Shown here piece by piece: positions 56,164 through 64,000 of a stretch of DNA of 64,000 nucleotides. Position numbers and translations under genes: made by a program. The stretch's first letter is position 1. Every line of letters begins with the position of its first letter. Source of the stretch: Stieleria bergensis (GTDB lineage Bacteria > Planctomycetota > Planctomycetia > Pirellulales > Pirellulaceae); contig CP036272.1 in the NCBI GenBank assembly GCA_007745635.1, positions 654,772 through 718,771 of the forward strand. Direction: 5' to 3'. Below the pieces are notes generated by a model. The model worked only from the letters and a program-made list of their open reading frames with translations, searched no databases and was not told where the DNA came from.

Positions 56164-56587
56164 GTTTTTGTCAACCTTTCGAGTGGATTGATTCGTCGGG
56201 AGGGTTCAAACCCGGAGTTTTCGGTAGGGACTGCACTCGCCCCGTTTCTGGGAGCCTTGCCGCGACGGTCCGGTTCGAATTGACCGCAAGCGACTGGCGT
56301 TTTGCACAGCGATTTTATCATCATGCGGCCCAAATGACTGCCTGAACACTCTACTTTCGCACAGCGGGCAGAGATGGTCCAGTCTAGACCACGAGGGCAA
56401 ATCGACGCGGGCAGTGGGTTTTGGATGGTGATGCTGGGCAGTCTGTGAGTTTGCTGTGCGTGACGGCACACAACAAGGCCAGCGAGCTGCCAATCGGGAA
56501 GCTTCCGCAAGCGGTTGCTGTGGTTGTGTCGATTCGCTGCGTTTCTTTCCGGTTTGTTGGTTTGCGGGTTTGGCGTCGGCGGATGCT
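56164..56587. other. Intergenic region, no gene recognised
   Basis: About 420 bases between the cytochrome gene and gltX, both on the minus strand. The frame open at 56206-56673 overlaps gltX out of frame and lacks family motifs. I see no RNA gene, repeat or clear terminator. The cytochrome promoter should lie here. Confidence 0.5.
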
Positions 56588-58135
56588 TTACGCCTCGGCT
56601 TTGGCCAGCGTCCGGTCGATCCGCGCGACAATTTTAGTTGGCCCCAGGATCGCCAGGGTCTCAAACATGCCAAATCCGGCAGGCGAACCCGTCACGGCCA
56701 CTCGAACGGCATGAATGATTTGGCCAATTTTGATTTCGGCTTGTTCGCAATAGCCTTTGAGCAACGCTTCGGCTTCCTCGGCAGTGAACGAATCGACCTG
56801 AGCCACGGCATCGCGGAACCCCTTGAGCAACTCCGTGGCTTCGGCCGGTTTGCTAATGCGTTTGGTAAAGGCTTTTTCGTTGATCGAGTAGTCGTCGACA
56901 AACATGTAGCGGAAGTCGATGATGTCTCCGGCAACTTTGAGACGATCGCCTGCTGCTTCAACGACCGTTGCCAAGGTGGCATCTTCGGCTGATTCAACCA
57001 AGCCAGCTGCAATTGCAAAGGGAGCCGCGGCCGCCAAACGCTCGGCAACTGGCAGCCCGGCAAAGTAGTCCGCTTGAAAGGCCAGGAGTTTCTGCGGATC
57101 GAATGAAGCGGGGCTCTTGGTGACGCGTTCGAGCGAAAACAGTTCGATCATCTCTTTGACCGTGAACTTCTCGCTCTCTCCATCGAGAGACCAACCGAGC
57201 AGCAGCAGGTAGTTCAGTAAGGCTTCGGGTGAAAAGCCAATGTCTCGGTAGAAGTCAACGATGACAGGATTAAACGTGTCTTCGGATACCTCAAGCTGGC
57301 ATGCTTGGGCGATCCGCTGGCCGTGCTCAAGTAGGTTCGCGAAGTCTTTGTTCTTCAAGTACTTCTTAAGTTTCCGCTTGCTTAATTTGGCGGATCCACC
57401 GGGTTCGGCCACGTACGGCAGGTGAGCAAACTGAGGGCGTTCGAAGCCCAATGATTCCAAGATAAAGATTTGCCGTGGCGTGTTGGGAAGGTGCTCTTCA
57501 GCGCGGACAACGTGGGTGATGCCAAAATCATGATCATCAATCACACTGGCAAGGTGATAGAGCGGACTGCCGTCGGCGCGAGCAATGACATGATCTTGTT
57601 CGGTAGACCAAGAAACCGTGACAGTGCCTCGGATGAGGTCTTCAATCACGCAGTCGCCTTCACGCGGCATCTTTAGTCGAACGATGGCTTGGCGGCCTTC
57701 GGCTTCGTAAGCCGCAGCAGCTTCGTCGTCCGCCGCCATCCAGCGACGGTCATAGAAAAATCGTTCGCCGCGCTTTTCCGCTGCCTCACGTTCGGCTGCT
57801 AATTCTTCTGGTCGAGCGTAATCGCGATACGCGTGACCGCTGGCCAGCAAGTCCAGGACGGCTTGCTTGTGGCGTTCGCTGCGCTGGGACTGATAGTAAG
57901 GAGCGTGAGGCCCGTCGACTTCTGGACCTTCGTCCCAGTCGATCCCCAACCAACGGAATCCATCAAGAATCGGTTGCAGGGCGTCCTGCACATTGCGACC
58001 GGCGTCCGTATCATCAATCCGCAGGATAAACTGACCGCCACTTTGTTTTGCCAACAGCCAGTTGAACAGAGCGGTGCGAACTCCACCAATGTGCAGGTAT
58101 CCAGTCGGGCTGGGAGCAAATCGTGTGCGGATCAT
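56588..58135 (-). CDS. gltX: Glutamyl-tRNA synthetase
   Basis: A 515-residue class I synthetase that charges tRNA-Glu. ATG 58135 is chosen because it starts [20 protein letters not shown], which contains the HIGH-type motif right at the N-terminus, as in the family. [20 protein letters not shown] follows, and [18 protein letters not shown] has the KMSKS-like loop KLSKRK. The C-terminal helical anticodon domain runs from about residue 340 ([20 protein letters not shown]). It is close to glnS, with only the cytochrome gene between. The GluRS is a normal length for the bacterial family. Confidence 0.95.
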   Translation of the reverse strand: MIRTRFAPSPTGYLHIGGVRTALFNWLLAKQSGGQFILRIDDTDAGRNVQDALQPILDGFRWLGIDWDEGPEVDGPHAPYYQSQRSERHKQAVLDLLASGHAYRDYARPEELAAEREAAEKRGERFFYDRRWMAADDEAAAAYEAEGRQAIVRLKMPREGDCVIEDLIRGTVTVSWSTEQDHVIARADGSPLYHLASVIDDHDFGITHVVRAEEHLPNTPRQIFILESLGFERPQFAHLPYVAEPGGSAKLSKRKLKKYLKNKDFANLLEHGQRIAQACQLEVSEDTFNPVIVDFYRDIGFSPEALLNYLLLLGWSLDGESEKFTVKEMIELFSLERVTKSPASFDPQKLLAFQADYFAGLPVAERLAAAAPFAIAAGLVESAEDATLATVVEAAGDRLKVAGDIIDFRYMFVDDYSINEKAFTKRISKPAEATELLKGFRDAVAQVDSFTAEEAEALLKGYCEQAEIKIGQIIHAVRVAVTGSPAGFGMFETLAILGPTKIVARIDRTLAKAEA

Positions 58136-58357
58136 TACAGACGGTCTTTGATCAGGAGGGAACAAACGCATCGCGGCAAAATACGCCCGCAAAGATACCA
58201 AGCGGAGTGGCTTCGTCGAAGGGCAGACAGCGTTTTAACCGGGAAGCACGGTACTTTCACAGCGGCAAACCCACGCGGCTCTCGCGCGGCGCCGCGTGAG
58301 GGCCGTGGGATCGACCAAGCTTGTCAGACAGTTGCTGGTCGCCGATCCTGGTGAGTT

Positions 58358-60169
58358 CTAGGCGGCGTTGTTTCCGCGCCGCATCTTCTTTCTCATGCGC
58401 CGCCGTTCGGCCTTGCTCATCGAGCTCCAGTCGATGTCATCCTCATCGAATTCGTCTTCAACGGCGTGCTGAGGAGTGGGCTTTGCCGCAGTCGGAGCTG
58501 GCTGACGGGCTGGCTTGGGCGCTGCTTTGGCAGCTGGTGCGGATGGCTTCGCTGGAGCCGTGTTGCGGGCTTTTGCGGCTGCTGTGTCTTTGCGAGTCGG
58601 TGTCGATGGTGTGGCATCCGCTGCATCCGTTTCCCCCGCTGCTTGCTGGCGTTTCTGTTTTGCCGCCGCGAAGCGAGATCGGACTTTCCCCGCCAACCCA
58701 CCGGAACGCTTGGGGTTGTCCGCCGGCTTCGGTTCCTCGGTGGTCTCTGCGGTCGATTCGTCCCGAGGTTTCGGCTTGCGTGATGGCAGGGCTTTCTTTA
58801 GCCGTGAGAACAGCGAACCGCTTCGCTCACGAGGCTCTGCTGGCGGATCAGTGGACTTCGAATCGGTGTCTGTTGCCGATGCCTTTTTCTTTGCCGGCAC
58901 CTTGGCCTTTGCCGACACCTTGGCCTTTGCTGGCACCTTTTCTTTTGCAGAGTCATCGTTTGTCCCCGATGCGACATCTGCTTCATCGGTTGGTTTTGGT
59001 TTGCGACCCTTTGGTTTCAATTTGCCAAACAGTGATCGCAGGGCGGACTTGCTGGATTTCGATGCGTCGTCTTCTGTCGATGATGGTTTCGCTTCAGCGG
59101 CCTTGGCAGTGACTTGACTTGGCGCTGAGGGCGACTTGGCTTTGCGGGTTGGGTTGGCAGCGGCAGCTGGCTTGGCAGCTGGTTTCGCACTGCGGGATGC
59201 GAGTTTCGGTCTTGGTTGATCAGGCAGTGCGGCGTCCAAGGAAACCTGTTCTTTGTTTTGCCAGCCCGAGCGTTGGAACCAGCCTCGCAGGGTTTCTGTG
59301 ATCGCGGGTTCGTCTGGCAGTTTGCGAACTTGGCGGAACATCATCCGCAGATAGCAGGTCATGCCAAACAACAGCGTCGCGCAGCCGGCCAGAGGCATGC
59401 TGGCGATCAGCGTCGACGTCAGCAAGCTGCTCACCGTGAACATTTTCCAGTGGGCAAGTTCTAGCACACTGAAACAGAGCGTCGCGACGATCACGCCGAC
59501 CAGGGCCGCGCGGCAGCGATGGATTTCAGCGATCAAGCGAATTGCCAAGACCAATCCACCGACGTCGATCACAATGCGCAACCATTGTTGTCCCGGCATG
59601 ACAGATCGCTGGCCAAAAACGAGTTCCAGCCAAGCGCCGCCCCAGGCCAGTAAGTTGGTCGCAGAGTGAACGCTCGCGATCACACAGGCAACCAGTAGGA
59701 TTCTCCATAGTCGGTAGTGTCCCCGATAGTCATCGCGGCGATGCAGGCGTAGCCGGTACGTCAGTAAACAGACTCCGGCGGACAGCATGAACAGCATGCT
59801 CAAGCACCATGCGCCAAAGCCGTCCGGTTTGTCCAAGCGGAAGGGGTAGCCCAGCAAGGGATGGGCCAGCAGAACCGCATTGGTGAATGTTTGGTGGTGC
59901 AACAGGCCCAACAGCAGAGGCAATGCCAGCACGGTGGTGGCAAAGATCACGATCGCTTTTCGTGACACGGGCACCAAGGAAAACCAGCGGCCACGCAGAT
60001 GTCGGTGGACGCGGGAACTGAATTCTTTTGCTCGCTGGCCTCGGGTGACTTGGTCGGCGACTTCATCCTCGCTTCGATGCACGGGAAATGCAGGCGTGCC
60101 CGAACCGGTGAGTTGCTTTTGGTAAAGCACTCGTCGGCGACGATTGGTATTGCGATGAATGGACGACAT
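58358..60169 (-). CDS. Membrane protein with long Lys/Ala/Pro-rich cytoplasmic tail
   Basis: A 603-residue protein. Residues 70-290 hold about five to six TM helices (KAIVIFATTVLALPLLLGLL, FGAWCLSMLFMLSAGVCLL, LWRILLVACVIASVHSATNL, LVGVIVATLCFSVLELAHW, STLIASMPLAGCATLLFGMT). From about 320 to 560 the chain is disordered and rich in K, A, P, S and T, with histone-H1-like repeats (KVPAKAKVSAKAKVPAKKKA). The C-terminus is conserved-looking, acidic then basic: DEDDIDWSSMSKAERRRMRK. I do not recognise the family. The basic tail could bind nucleic acid or acidic surfaces at the membrane. It is downstream of no obvious partner. Confidence 0.75.
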   Translation of the reverse strand: MSSIHRNTNRRRRVLYQKQLTGSGTPAFPVHRSEDEVADQVTRGQRAKEFSSRVHRHLRGRWFSLVPVSRKAIVIFATTVLALPLLLGLLHHQTFTNAVLLAHPLLGYPFRLDKPDGFGAWCLSMLFMLSAGVCLLTYRLRLHRRDDYRGHYRLWRILLVACVIASVHSATNLLAWGGAWLELVFGQRSVMPGQQWLRIVIDVGGLVLAIRLIAEIHRCRAALVGVIVATLCFSVLELAHWKMFTVSSLLTSTLIASMPLAGCATLLFGMTCYLRMMFRQVRKLPDEPAITETLRGWFQRSGWQNKEQVSLDAALPDQPRPKLASRSAKPAAKPAAAANPTRKAKSPSAPSQVTAKAAEAKPSSTEDDASKSSKSALRSLFGKLKPKGRKPKPTDEADVASGTNDDSAKEKVPAKAKVSAKAKVPAKKKASATDTDSKSTDPPAEPRERSGSLFSRLKKALPSRKPKPRDESTAETTEEPKPADNPKRSGGLAGKVRSRFAAAKQKRQQAAGETDAADATPSTPTRKDTAAAKARNTAPAKPSAPAAKAAPKPARQPAPTAAKPTPQHAVEDEFDEDDIDWSSMSKAERRRMRKKMRRGNNAA

Positions 60170-60896
60170 GCCGAAAGGGAAGGGCGTTGGCGAATCCGCT
60201 GAACGGAACGCTCAGTTGCGAGTCAGTGAGTGGATGAGGCGAGAAAGACTGGGCGACGGTAGCGAAATCGAGGGTCCCAGGTCAACGGAACCTCGGGGCC
60301 TGGAGCAAGATCCGGCCACGATTCTGGCTGGATTTTGTGCGGCGTTCCCCAGTCAATCGATTCGCTTTCTGGTCGATCGTGACCAGGGCAAGGCGGGCCG
60401 ATCGGGGGACCCAAGGATTTGCGGACAGAAGAATTCATCGGCAGGAAAGCGCGCAGACACGTCACAACCCCGAACCTTTGGGGGCAAACGGTGCGTCCTG
60501 GAGGTGCTGTGGAGAAAAATCAGGCTGCCGGAGGTCTGCCGGGAAAGCGGTGCGGTGAGCCGTGAAGGTTTCAAGAAACTGCCAGGACTGACGTGCGGAT
60601 CCGCCCAATTGAAGACCACCTGGGGACGGGAAGTCGTCTACAATGGAGCCAAAACAGAGTGAGTAGGCGGAGCTTTGCAGCCCGCTTCTCAATCGGTAGA
60701 CGATCGAATTTGTACAGCAATCGTGTCGGCAAGTGGCGCGCTGCGGATGGCAACGCAGCGTGAATTTGCCTTCCTTTAACCCTTTCCTTTTCGTGTTCGC
60801 CGTCGAGTCGGCCGCGAGTCCACGAATGACCTTCGCCCCAGGACCTTGTCTTTGGGACGCTGGTAGAGTGTATTGAGATTAAGGATATTGGCTGCG
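60170..60896. other. Long intergenic region, no gene recognised
   Basis: About 725 bases between divergent genes. Open frames exist on both strands (for example 60159-60662 +), but none shows a domain, signal peptide or convincing start. A perfect 7-bp hairpin (CGCTGCG / CGCAGCG, 60739-60760) is the only structure I see. AAGGA at 60881-60885 is the ribosome-binding site of the HNH gene. Confidence 0.5.
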
Positions 60897-61502
60897 ATGA
60901 GTGAAAGTATGCTGAACTGTCATGTCTTGATTCTGAATCGTTTTTACATGGCGGTGCGAGTCGTCGATGTGCGACGAGCGATGACGTTGTTGTATCGTCA
61001 GTGCGCCGAGGTGGTCAGCCATGAAGCTGGCCAGTTCATCAGTTATGACTTCGAAAGCTGGTGTGAAATCAGTCAGCTCAATGCGTTGGATCGACAGCCC
61101 GGTGAAGACTTCATTCGAGCCGTTGGGTTTGATTTGCAAGTTCCACGGATCGCTCGGCTGACAAGGTTCGAACGCATGCCGATGCAAACGGTTCGCTTCA
61201 ATCGCAAGAACTTGTTCGCCCGTGATGAAAACCGCTGCCAGTACTGTGGTAACGACTTCCCGGCCAGCAAGCTGAGCTTGGATCACGTCGTGCCACGTTC
61301 GCAGGGAGGCCCAACGACCTGGGAGAATATTGTTGCCTGCTGTTTGCGATGCAATTCACGCAAGGGTGGTCGAACCCCCAAACAGGCCGCGATGAAGTTG
61401 CGGACTCAGCCTGCGCGACCCAAGTTCAATCCCTTGGTCACGCATTCAGTCGGCGACCCACGCTATGAATGCTGGAAGACGTTTCTGCCGGCGGCCGGCT
61501 AA
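60897..61502 (+). CDS. HNH endonuclease family protein
   Basis: A 201-residue protein from ATG 60897 (AAGGA eleven bases upstream). The C-terminal HNH/McrA-type nuclease region is clear: LFARDENRCQYCGNDFPAS supplies the first zinc-binding Cys pair, LSLDHVVPRSQGGPTTWENI the catalytic DH, and VACCLRCNSRKGGRTPKQA the second Cys pair and the terminal N. The N-terminal 90 residues (LNCHVLILNRFYMAVRVVDV) are conserved in the version widespread in cyanobacteria and planctomycetes. Its biological target is unknown; it is a stand-alone housekeeping-type gene and not evidently part of a restriction or mobile system. Confidence 0.92.
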   Translation: MSESMLNCHVLILNRFYMAVRVVDVRRAMTLLYRQCAEVVSHEAGQFISYDFESWCEISQLNALDRQPGEDFIRAVGFDLQVPRIARLTRFERMPMQTVRFNRKNLFARDENRCQYCGNDFPASKLSLDHVVPRSQGGPTTWENIVACCLRCNSRKGGRTPKQAAMKLRTQPARPKFNPLVTHSVGDPRYECWKTFLPAAG

Positions 61503-61617
61503 GCCATTGGCGTTTTTTGGCAGCGCCAAGGCTGTGTTGATCAAAGAGCGTTGGCACGCATTCAAGCCAATAAAAGAAGCCCCTTTGATTGCCTGCCAGG
61601 GGTGCATGCTGAATTAA

Positions 61618-61648
61618 AAAAACACTCGCATAAGCTGCGAGTGTTTTT
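61618..61648. terminator. Bidirectional Rho-independent terminator
   Basis: AAAAACACTCGCA and TGCGAGTGTTTTT form a 13-bp stem with a five-base loop (TAAGC). It has an A-run on the left and a T-run on the right, so it can stop both the HNH gene (+) and the convergent ferredoxin gene (-). Confidence 0.93.
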
Positions 61649-61734
61649 TGGTTTTGGGCAACGCTTTGAAGCCAATCCGGCGATCGTGATGCGGCTGACT
61701 CTGCCAGTCGCACCGAGGCCTTTGAATGGCTTGC

Positions 61735-62013
61735 TCAGTCGTCAGCGAGCGGTTCTTTCTTTTCGGTCAGGACTTCGCACTCTTCCGATTTGGTCGCGTT
61801 CAGCTCGATGTAGCTTTGCCACTCTTCGGGAAGATTGTCTTCGTGGAAAATGGCTTCGACAGGGCACTCTGGTACACAGGCTTCACAGTCGATGCATTCT
61901 TCTGGATGGATGTAGACCATCTGGTCGCCTTCGTAGAAGCATTCGACAGGGCAGACGACCACGCAATCGGTGTACTTGCAACCCGAGCAGGGTTCGGCAA
62001 CGACGTGAGTCAT
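61735..62013 (-). CDS. fdxA: 7Fe ferredoxin (3Fe-4S / 4Fe-4S)
   Basis: A 92-residue electron carrier. Cysteines C9, C12, C17, C21 and C25 ([11 protein letters not shown], then VVCPVEC) resemble the FdxA N-terminal cluster motif, and C40-x2-C43-x2-C46-x3-C50-P ([13 protein letters not shown]) binds a 4Fe-4S cluster. The acidic C-terminal tail ([20 protein letters not shown]) is typical of FdxA. It probably serves central or stress redox reactions; the partner is not visible in the neighbourhood. Strong bidirectional terminator on its 3' side. Confidence 0.93.
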   Translation of the reverse strand: MTHVVAEPCSGCKYTDCVVVCPVECFYEGDQMVYIHPEECIDCEACVPECPVEAIFHEDNLPEEWQSYIELNATKSEECEVLTEKKEPLADD

Positions 62014-62451
62014 GTTTAGAAACCTTTCATGTTAGGAAATTCTTGAGAGTAAAAAACATCGATCCAGACACTATATCGTCCAAGCCCTGCAGTGGCTGTA
62101 CCCCAACCAGCATGGCGAGGCTCAGAACGGGCAAAATGGACAAAATATTGGGCGTCTTGGTTGCCGGGAGGCTGCCAGGTCGCCAGCGCCGATGGTGATC
62201 CCAAGGGCTGGAAAAAGGTGATTCGGGGCGACTGATCTGCGGGTTCCAGTGACGGTAAACGCGGCTACTGGCGGTGATCCCATGCAGTGTGACTTGATCC
62301 GGTGCACAAAGCACCCTAGTTTGAGAGTCAAGTTGCCGACGGACTGGCGAGTTCTGAAAGAATCCGGCTCTCACGACAGCGACATCTCGCCAATTGGAAT
62401 TCACCAAGCCAGCGAAGATCGACTTCCTTCACCCCATCCCAGGCGCGACCT
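62014..62451. other. Divergent intergenic region, no gene recognised
   Basis: About 440 bases between fdxA and the RlmI-like gene. It should hold both promoters. Frames on both strands lack family features, and no repeat or RNA gene was found. Confidence 0.5.
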
Positions 62452-63744
62452 TTGTCCGACCAAACTCCCTCCAATCCGACTCCTGCGCAGCCCGATTCCA
62501 ATCATCGGGGCGACGACACGCTCGACGCAGCTCTGGAGTACCCTCGGGTTCGTGTTAAGCCTGGCCGCCACTTTCCTTTCTTGGCGAGGCACCCCTGGGT
62601 GCACGCGCACGCACTGGTCCCCGAAAAGAACAGTCTGCGCCGCGGAGATATCGTGGACTTGGTCGATATCGACGGTGGATTCCTGGGCCGGGGACTGATC
62701 AATCCTGACAGTAAACTGCGAGTCAGGTTGTACAGTTTTGATCCCCAGCAGCCGCTCGATGCCGCGTTTTGGTGCGGCCGCATCGATGCCGCCCTGGCTC
62801 GGCGTTGCCTAATCGATGGGCAATCCGTTGAAAGGCAGTCGCCCGATCAGCAGGCCGAGCGATTGATTTTCAGCGAATCCGATTTGCTCAGTGGCTTGAT
62901 CGTCGACCGGTATGCAGACACGCTAAGCGTCCAATTTGCTGCTGGCGGATTGCTGAAATGGCGCGATGTGATTTTGGATCATTTGCGCTCCGCTTGTGGC
63001 GCCCGCCAGATCGTTGTGCGCATTGACGAAAAGACCGCATCACTTGAGAACATCGATCCGGAAGTGGCTTCGCAAGTCATCCCTGAATCTCTCCTCGATG
63101 GGGAGGTGCTGTACCAGCAGAATGGACTGCAGCTCGCAGTGGATCTTCTGGGGGGGCAAAAGACCGGTGGCTATTTGGACCAACGGCTCAATCACCTTGT
63201 CGCTGCGGAATACTGCAAGGGGAAACGCGTTCTTGACGTATGTTGCTATACCGGCGGTTTCGGATTGGTCGCGGCAAAACACGGTGCAGAGTCTGTTTTG
63301 GGAATCGATAGCAGTGCCGCAGCACTGGAAACAGCCCAGCAGAATGCGCAGCGGAATGAGCTCAATCAGTTGGATTTTCGCCAAGGTGATTGCTTTGATG
63401 TCCTGAAGGATTTGGCCGACGAAGGGCAGCAGTTTGGTGTGGTTGTGTTGGACCCCCCACGCTTTGCTGGGTCTCGGCATCAAGTCCGTCAGGCCTTGCG
63501 AGCCTACAGTCGATTGAATTCCATGGCCATGCGTTTACTGCCGCCAGGCGGAGTGCTGGTCACGTGCAGCTGTAGCGGTCGCGTAAGCCGTGCCGATTTC
63601 CTGAATATGCTGGTTGACGTTGGGAAGCGAACCAGGCGAGATTTGATCATTTTGGAAAATCGCGGGCCAGCACCAGACCATCCGTTGGCGGTGAGCTGTC
63701 CCGAAAGTAATTACTTAAAATGTGTGATCGCTCAGGCTCAGTAG
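62452..63744 (+). CDS. rlmI: RlmI-type 23S rRNA (cytosine-C5) methyltransferase
   Basis: A 430-residue SAM-dependent enzyme. The start is TTG 62452; no ATG or GTG lies before the conserved part. It has the RlmI layout: an N-terminal PUA domain (LVPEKNSLRRGDIVDLVDID, then RGLINPDSKLRVRLYS), a central linker with FSESDLLSGLIVDRYADTLS, and a methyltransferase with TGGYLDQRLNHLV, motif I RVLDVCCYTGGFGLVAAKHG, GIDSSAAALETAQQNAQ, and motif IV VVVLDPPRFAGS; VTCSCSGRVSRADF carries the catalytic Cys. The homologue methylates C1962 of 23S rRNA in E. coli. Monocistronic. Confidence 0.9.
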   Translation: MSDQTPSNPTPAQPDSNHRGDDTLDAALEYPRVRVKPGRHFPFLARHPWVHAHALVPEKNSLRRGDIVDLVDIDGGFLGRGLINPDSKLRVRLYSFDPQQPLDAAFWCGRIDAALARRCLIDGQSVERQSPDQQAERLIFSESDLLSGLIVDRYADTLSVQFAAGGLLKWRDVILDHLRSACGARQIVVRIDEKTASLENIDPEVASQVIPESLLDGEVLYQQNGLQLAVDLLGGQKTGGYLDQRLNHLVAAEYCKGKRVLDVCCYTGGFGLVAAKHGAESVLGIDSSAAALETAQQNAQRNELNQLDFRQGDCFDVLKDLADEGQQFGVVVLDPPRFAGSRHQVRQALRAYSRLNSMAMRLLPPGGVLVTCSCSGRVSRADFLNMLVDVGKRTRRDLIILENRGPAPDHPLAVSCPESNYLKCVIAQAQ

Positions 63745-63977
63745 CGGAATCGCTGCTCGGTGCTTGGCAGTCAGGCTAGTTGGTGGGACAGGGCGAGTTC
63801 GGTAATGCTCGGCCGGATTAAGGCGAGGCAAGCGGGAGCGGCGGCGTTCGGTGGATTCGCCGACTGAGCCACATTTCCCAACTGAAAACCCTGATTTCTG
63901 CCGAAAAACTGTATACACTAATGCTCCTCATCGATCGCGTCGAAGATCTGTCTCTTTTCTGTCAATAGGCTCATCCA

Positions 63978-64000
63978 ATGGCTGGTGTAACACTGAAGGT
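63978..64000 (+). CDS. Start of a possible ABC-transporter ATPase (cut by window edge)
   Basis: Only eight codons are visible, starting at ATG 63978: M-A-G-V-T-L-K and a partial codon. This opening is common in UgpC/MsmK-type sugar ABC transporter ATPases. There is no ribosome-binding site in the last bases upstream. A TATACACT-like -10 candidate lies about 65 bases upstream. The call is a guess from very little sequence. Confidence 0.35.

Noticed and set aside
56206-56673. 155-residue minus-strand frame near gltX
   Set aside because: It overlaps the gltX 3' end in another frame and has no domain.
60159-60662. 167-residue plus-strand frame
   Set aside because: No family features or ribosome-binding site, and its start lies inside the divergent membrane-protein gene.
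60223-60700. RNase P or other structural RNA
   Set aside because: Some GAGGCGAGAAAG-type similarity to RNase P was considered, but the conserved core segments and helices are missing.

Overview
The window reads as chromosomal DNA of a planctomycete, most likely Pirellulaceae (Rhodopirellula and relatives). The case rests on the gene families: paired DUF1800/DUF1501 and DUF1592/DUF1552 proteins, a PEP-CTERM protein, a giant surface protein with a LEPR-like N-terminal motif, DUF1080, secreted Gfo/Idh/MocA oxidoreductases, PQQ-propeller/LamG secreted proteins, and short tandem repeats between genes. There is no rRNA, prophage, CRISPR array or intact transposase; one tRNA is present.

Layout. 1-4799 (-): 5' part of a very large surface protein (beta-solenoid plus CARDB repeats) that runs off the left edge and has no stop inside the window. 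5-8 kb: PEP-CTERM protein, DUF1080 hydrolase, DUF3127 protein, tRNA-Arg(CCU). 7.9-8.6 kb: three different short tandem repeats around a small membrane protein. 8.8-14.8 kb (+): a multi-TM protein, a large secreted protein, DUF1800 and DUF1501. 14.9-24.1 kb: GlgC, HtrA protease, a two-TM K+ channel with RCK domains, two Gfo/Idh/MocA proteins, an EamA transporter and cytidylate kinase. 24.2-24.7 kb: a 464-bp non-autonomous element with 13-bp inverted ends; its right end supplies the stop codon of the next gene, a 1407-residue propeller-LamG-Rossmann-propeller protein. 29-37.6 kb: GAPDH, a methyltransferase, an alpha/beta hydrolase and the DUF1592/DUF1552 pair.

37.6-51 kb (-): ten consecutive genes form the most interesting region. 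In transcription order they encode a small coiled-coil protein, CheW, a minimal MCP, a CheA-REC hybrid kinase, a REC-PATAN (DUF4388) regulator, an FHA/coiled-coil protein, a coiled-coil/Pro-Gln-rich protein, a sulfatase-modifying-factor-like protein without the catalytic cysteines, a zinc-ribbon GTPase and a GAP1-N2-like GTPase-associated protein. Start/stop overlaps and short gaps tie most of them together. I infer a chemosensory array coupled through FHA and coiled-coil adaptors to a GTPase switch; CheR, CheB, motility genes and a standalone CheY are not seen.

51.6-64 kb: a BioF-like enzyme, GlnRS, a diheme cytochrome c lipoprotein, GluRS, a membrane protein with a Lys/Ala/Pro-rich tail, an HNH endonuclease, a 7Fe-type ferredoxin, an RlmI-type methyltransferase, and probably the first codons of an ABC-transporter ATPase at the right edge. 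All domain names come from reading motifs by eye; no database search was run.
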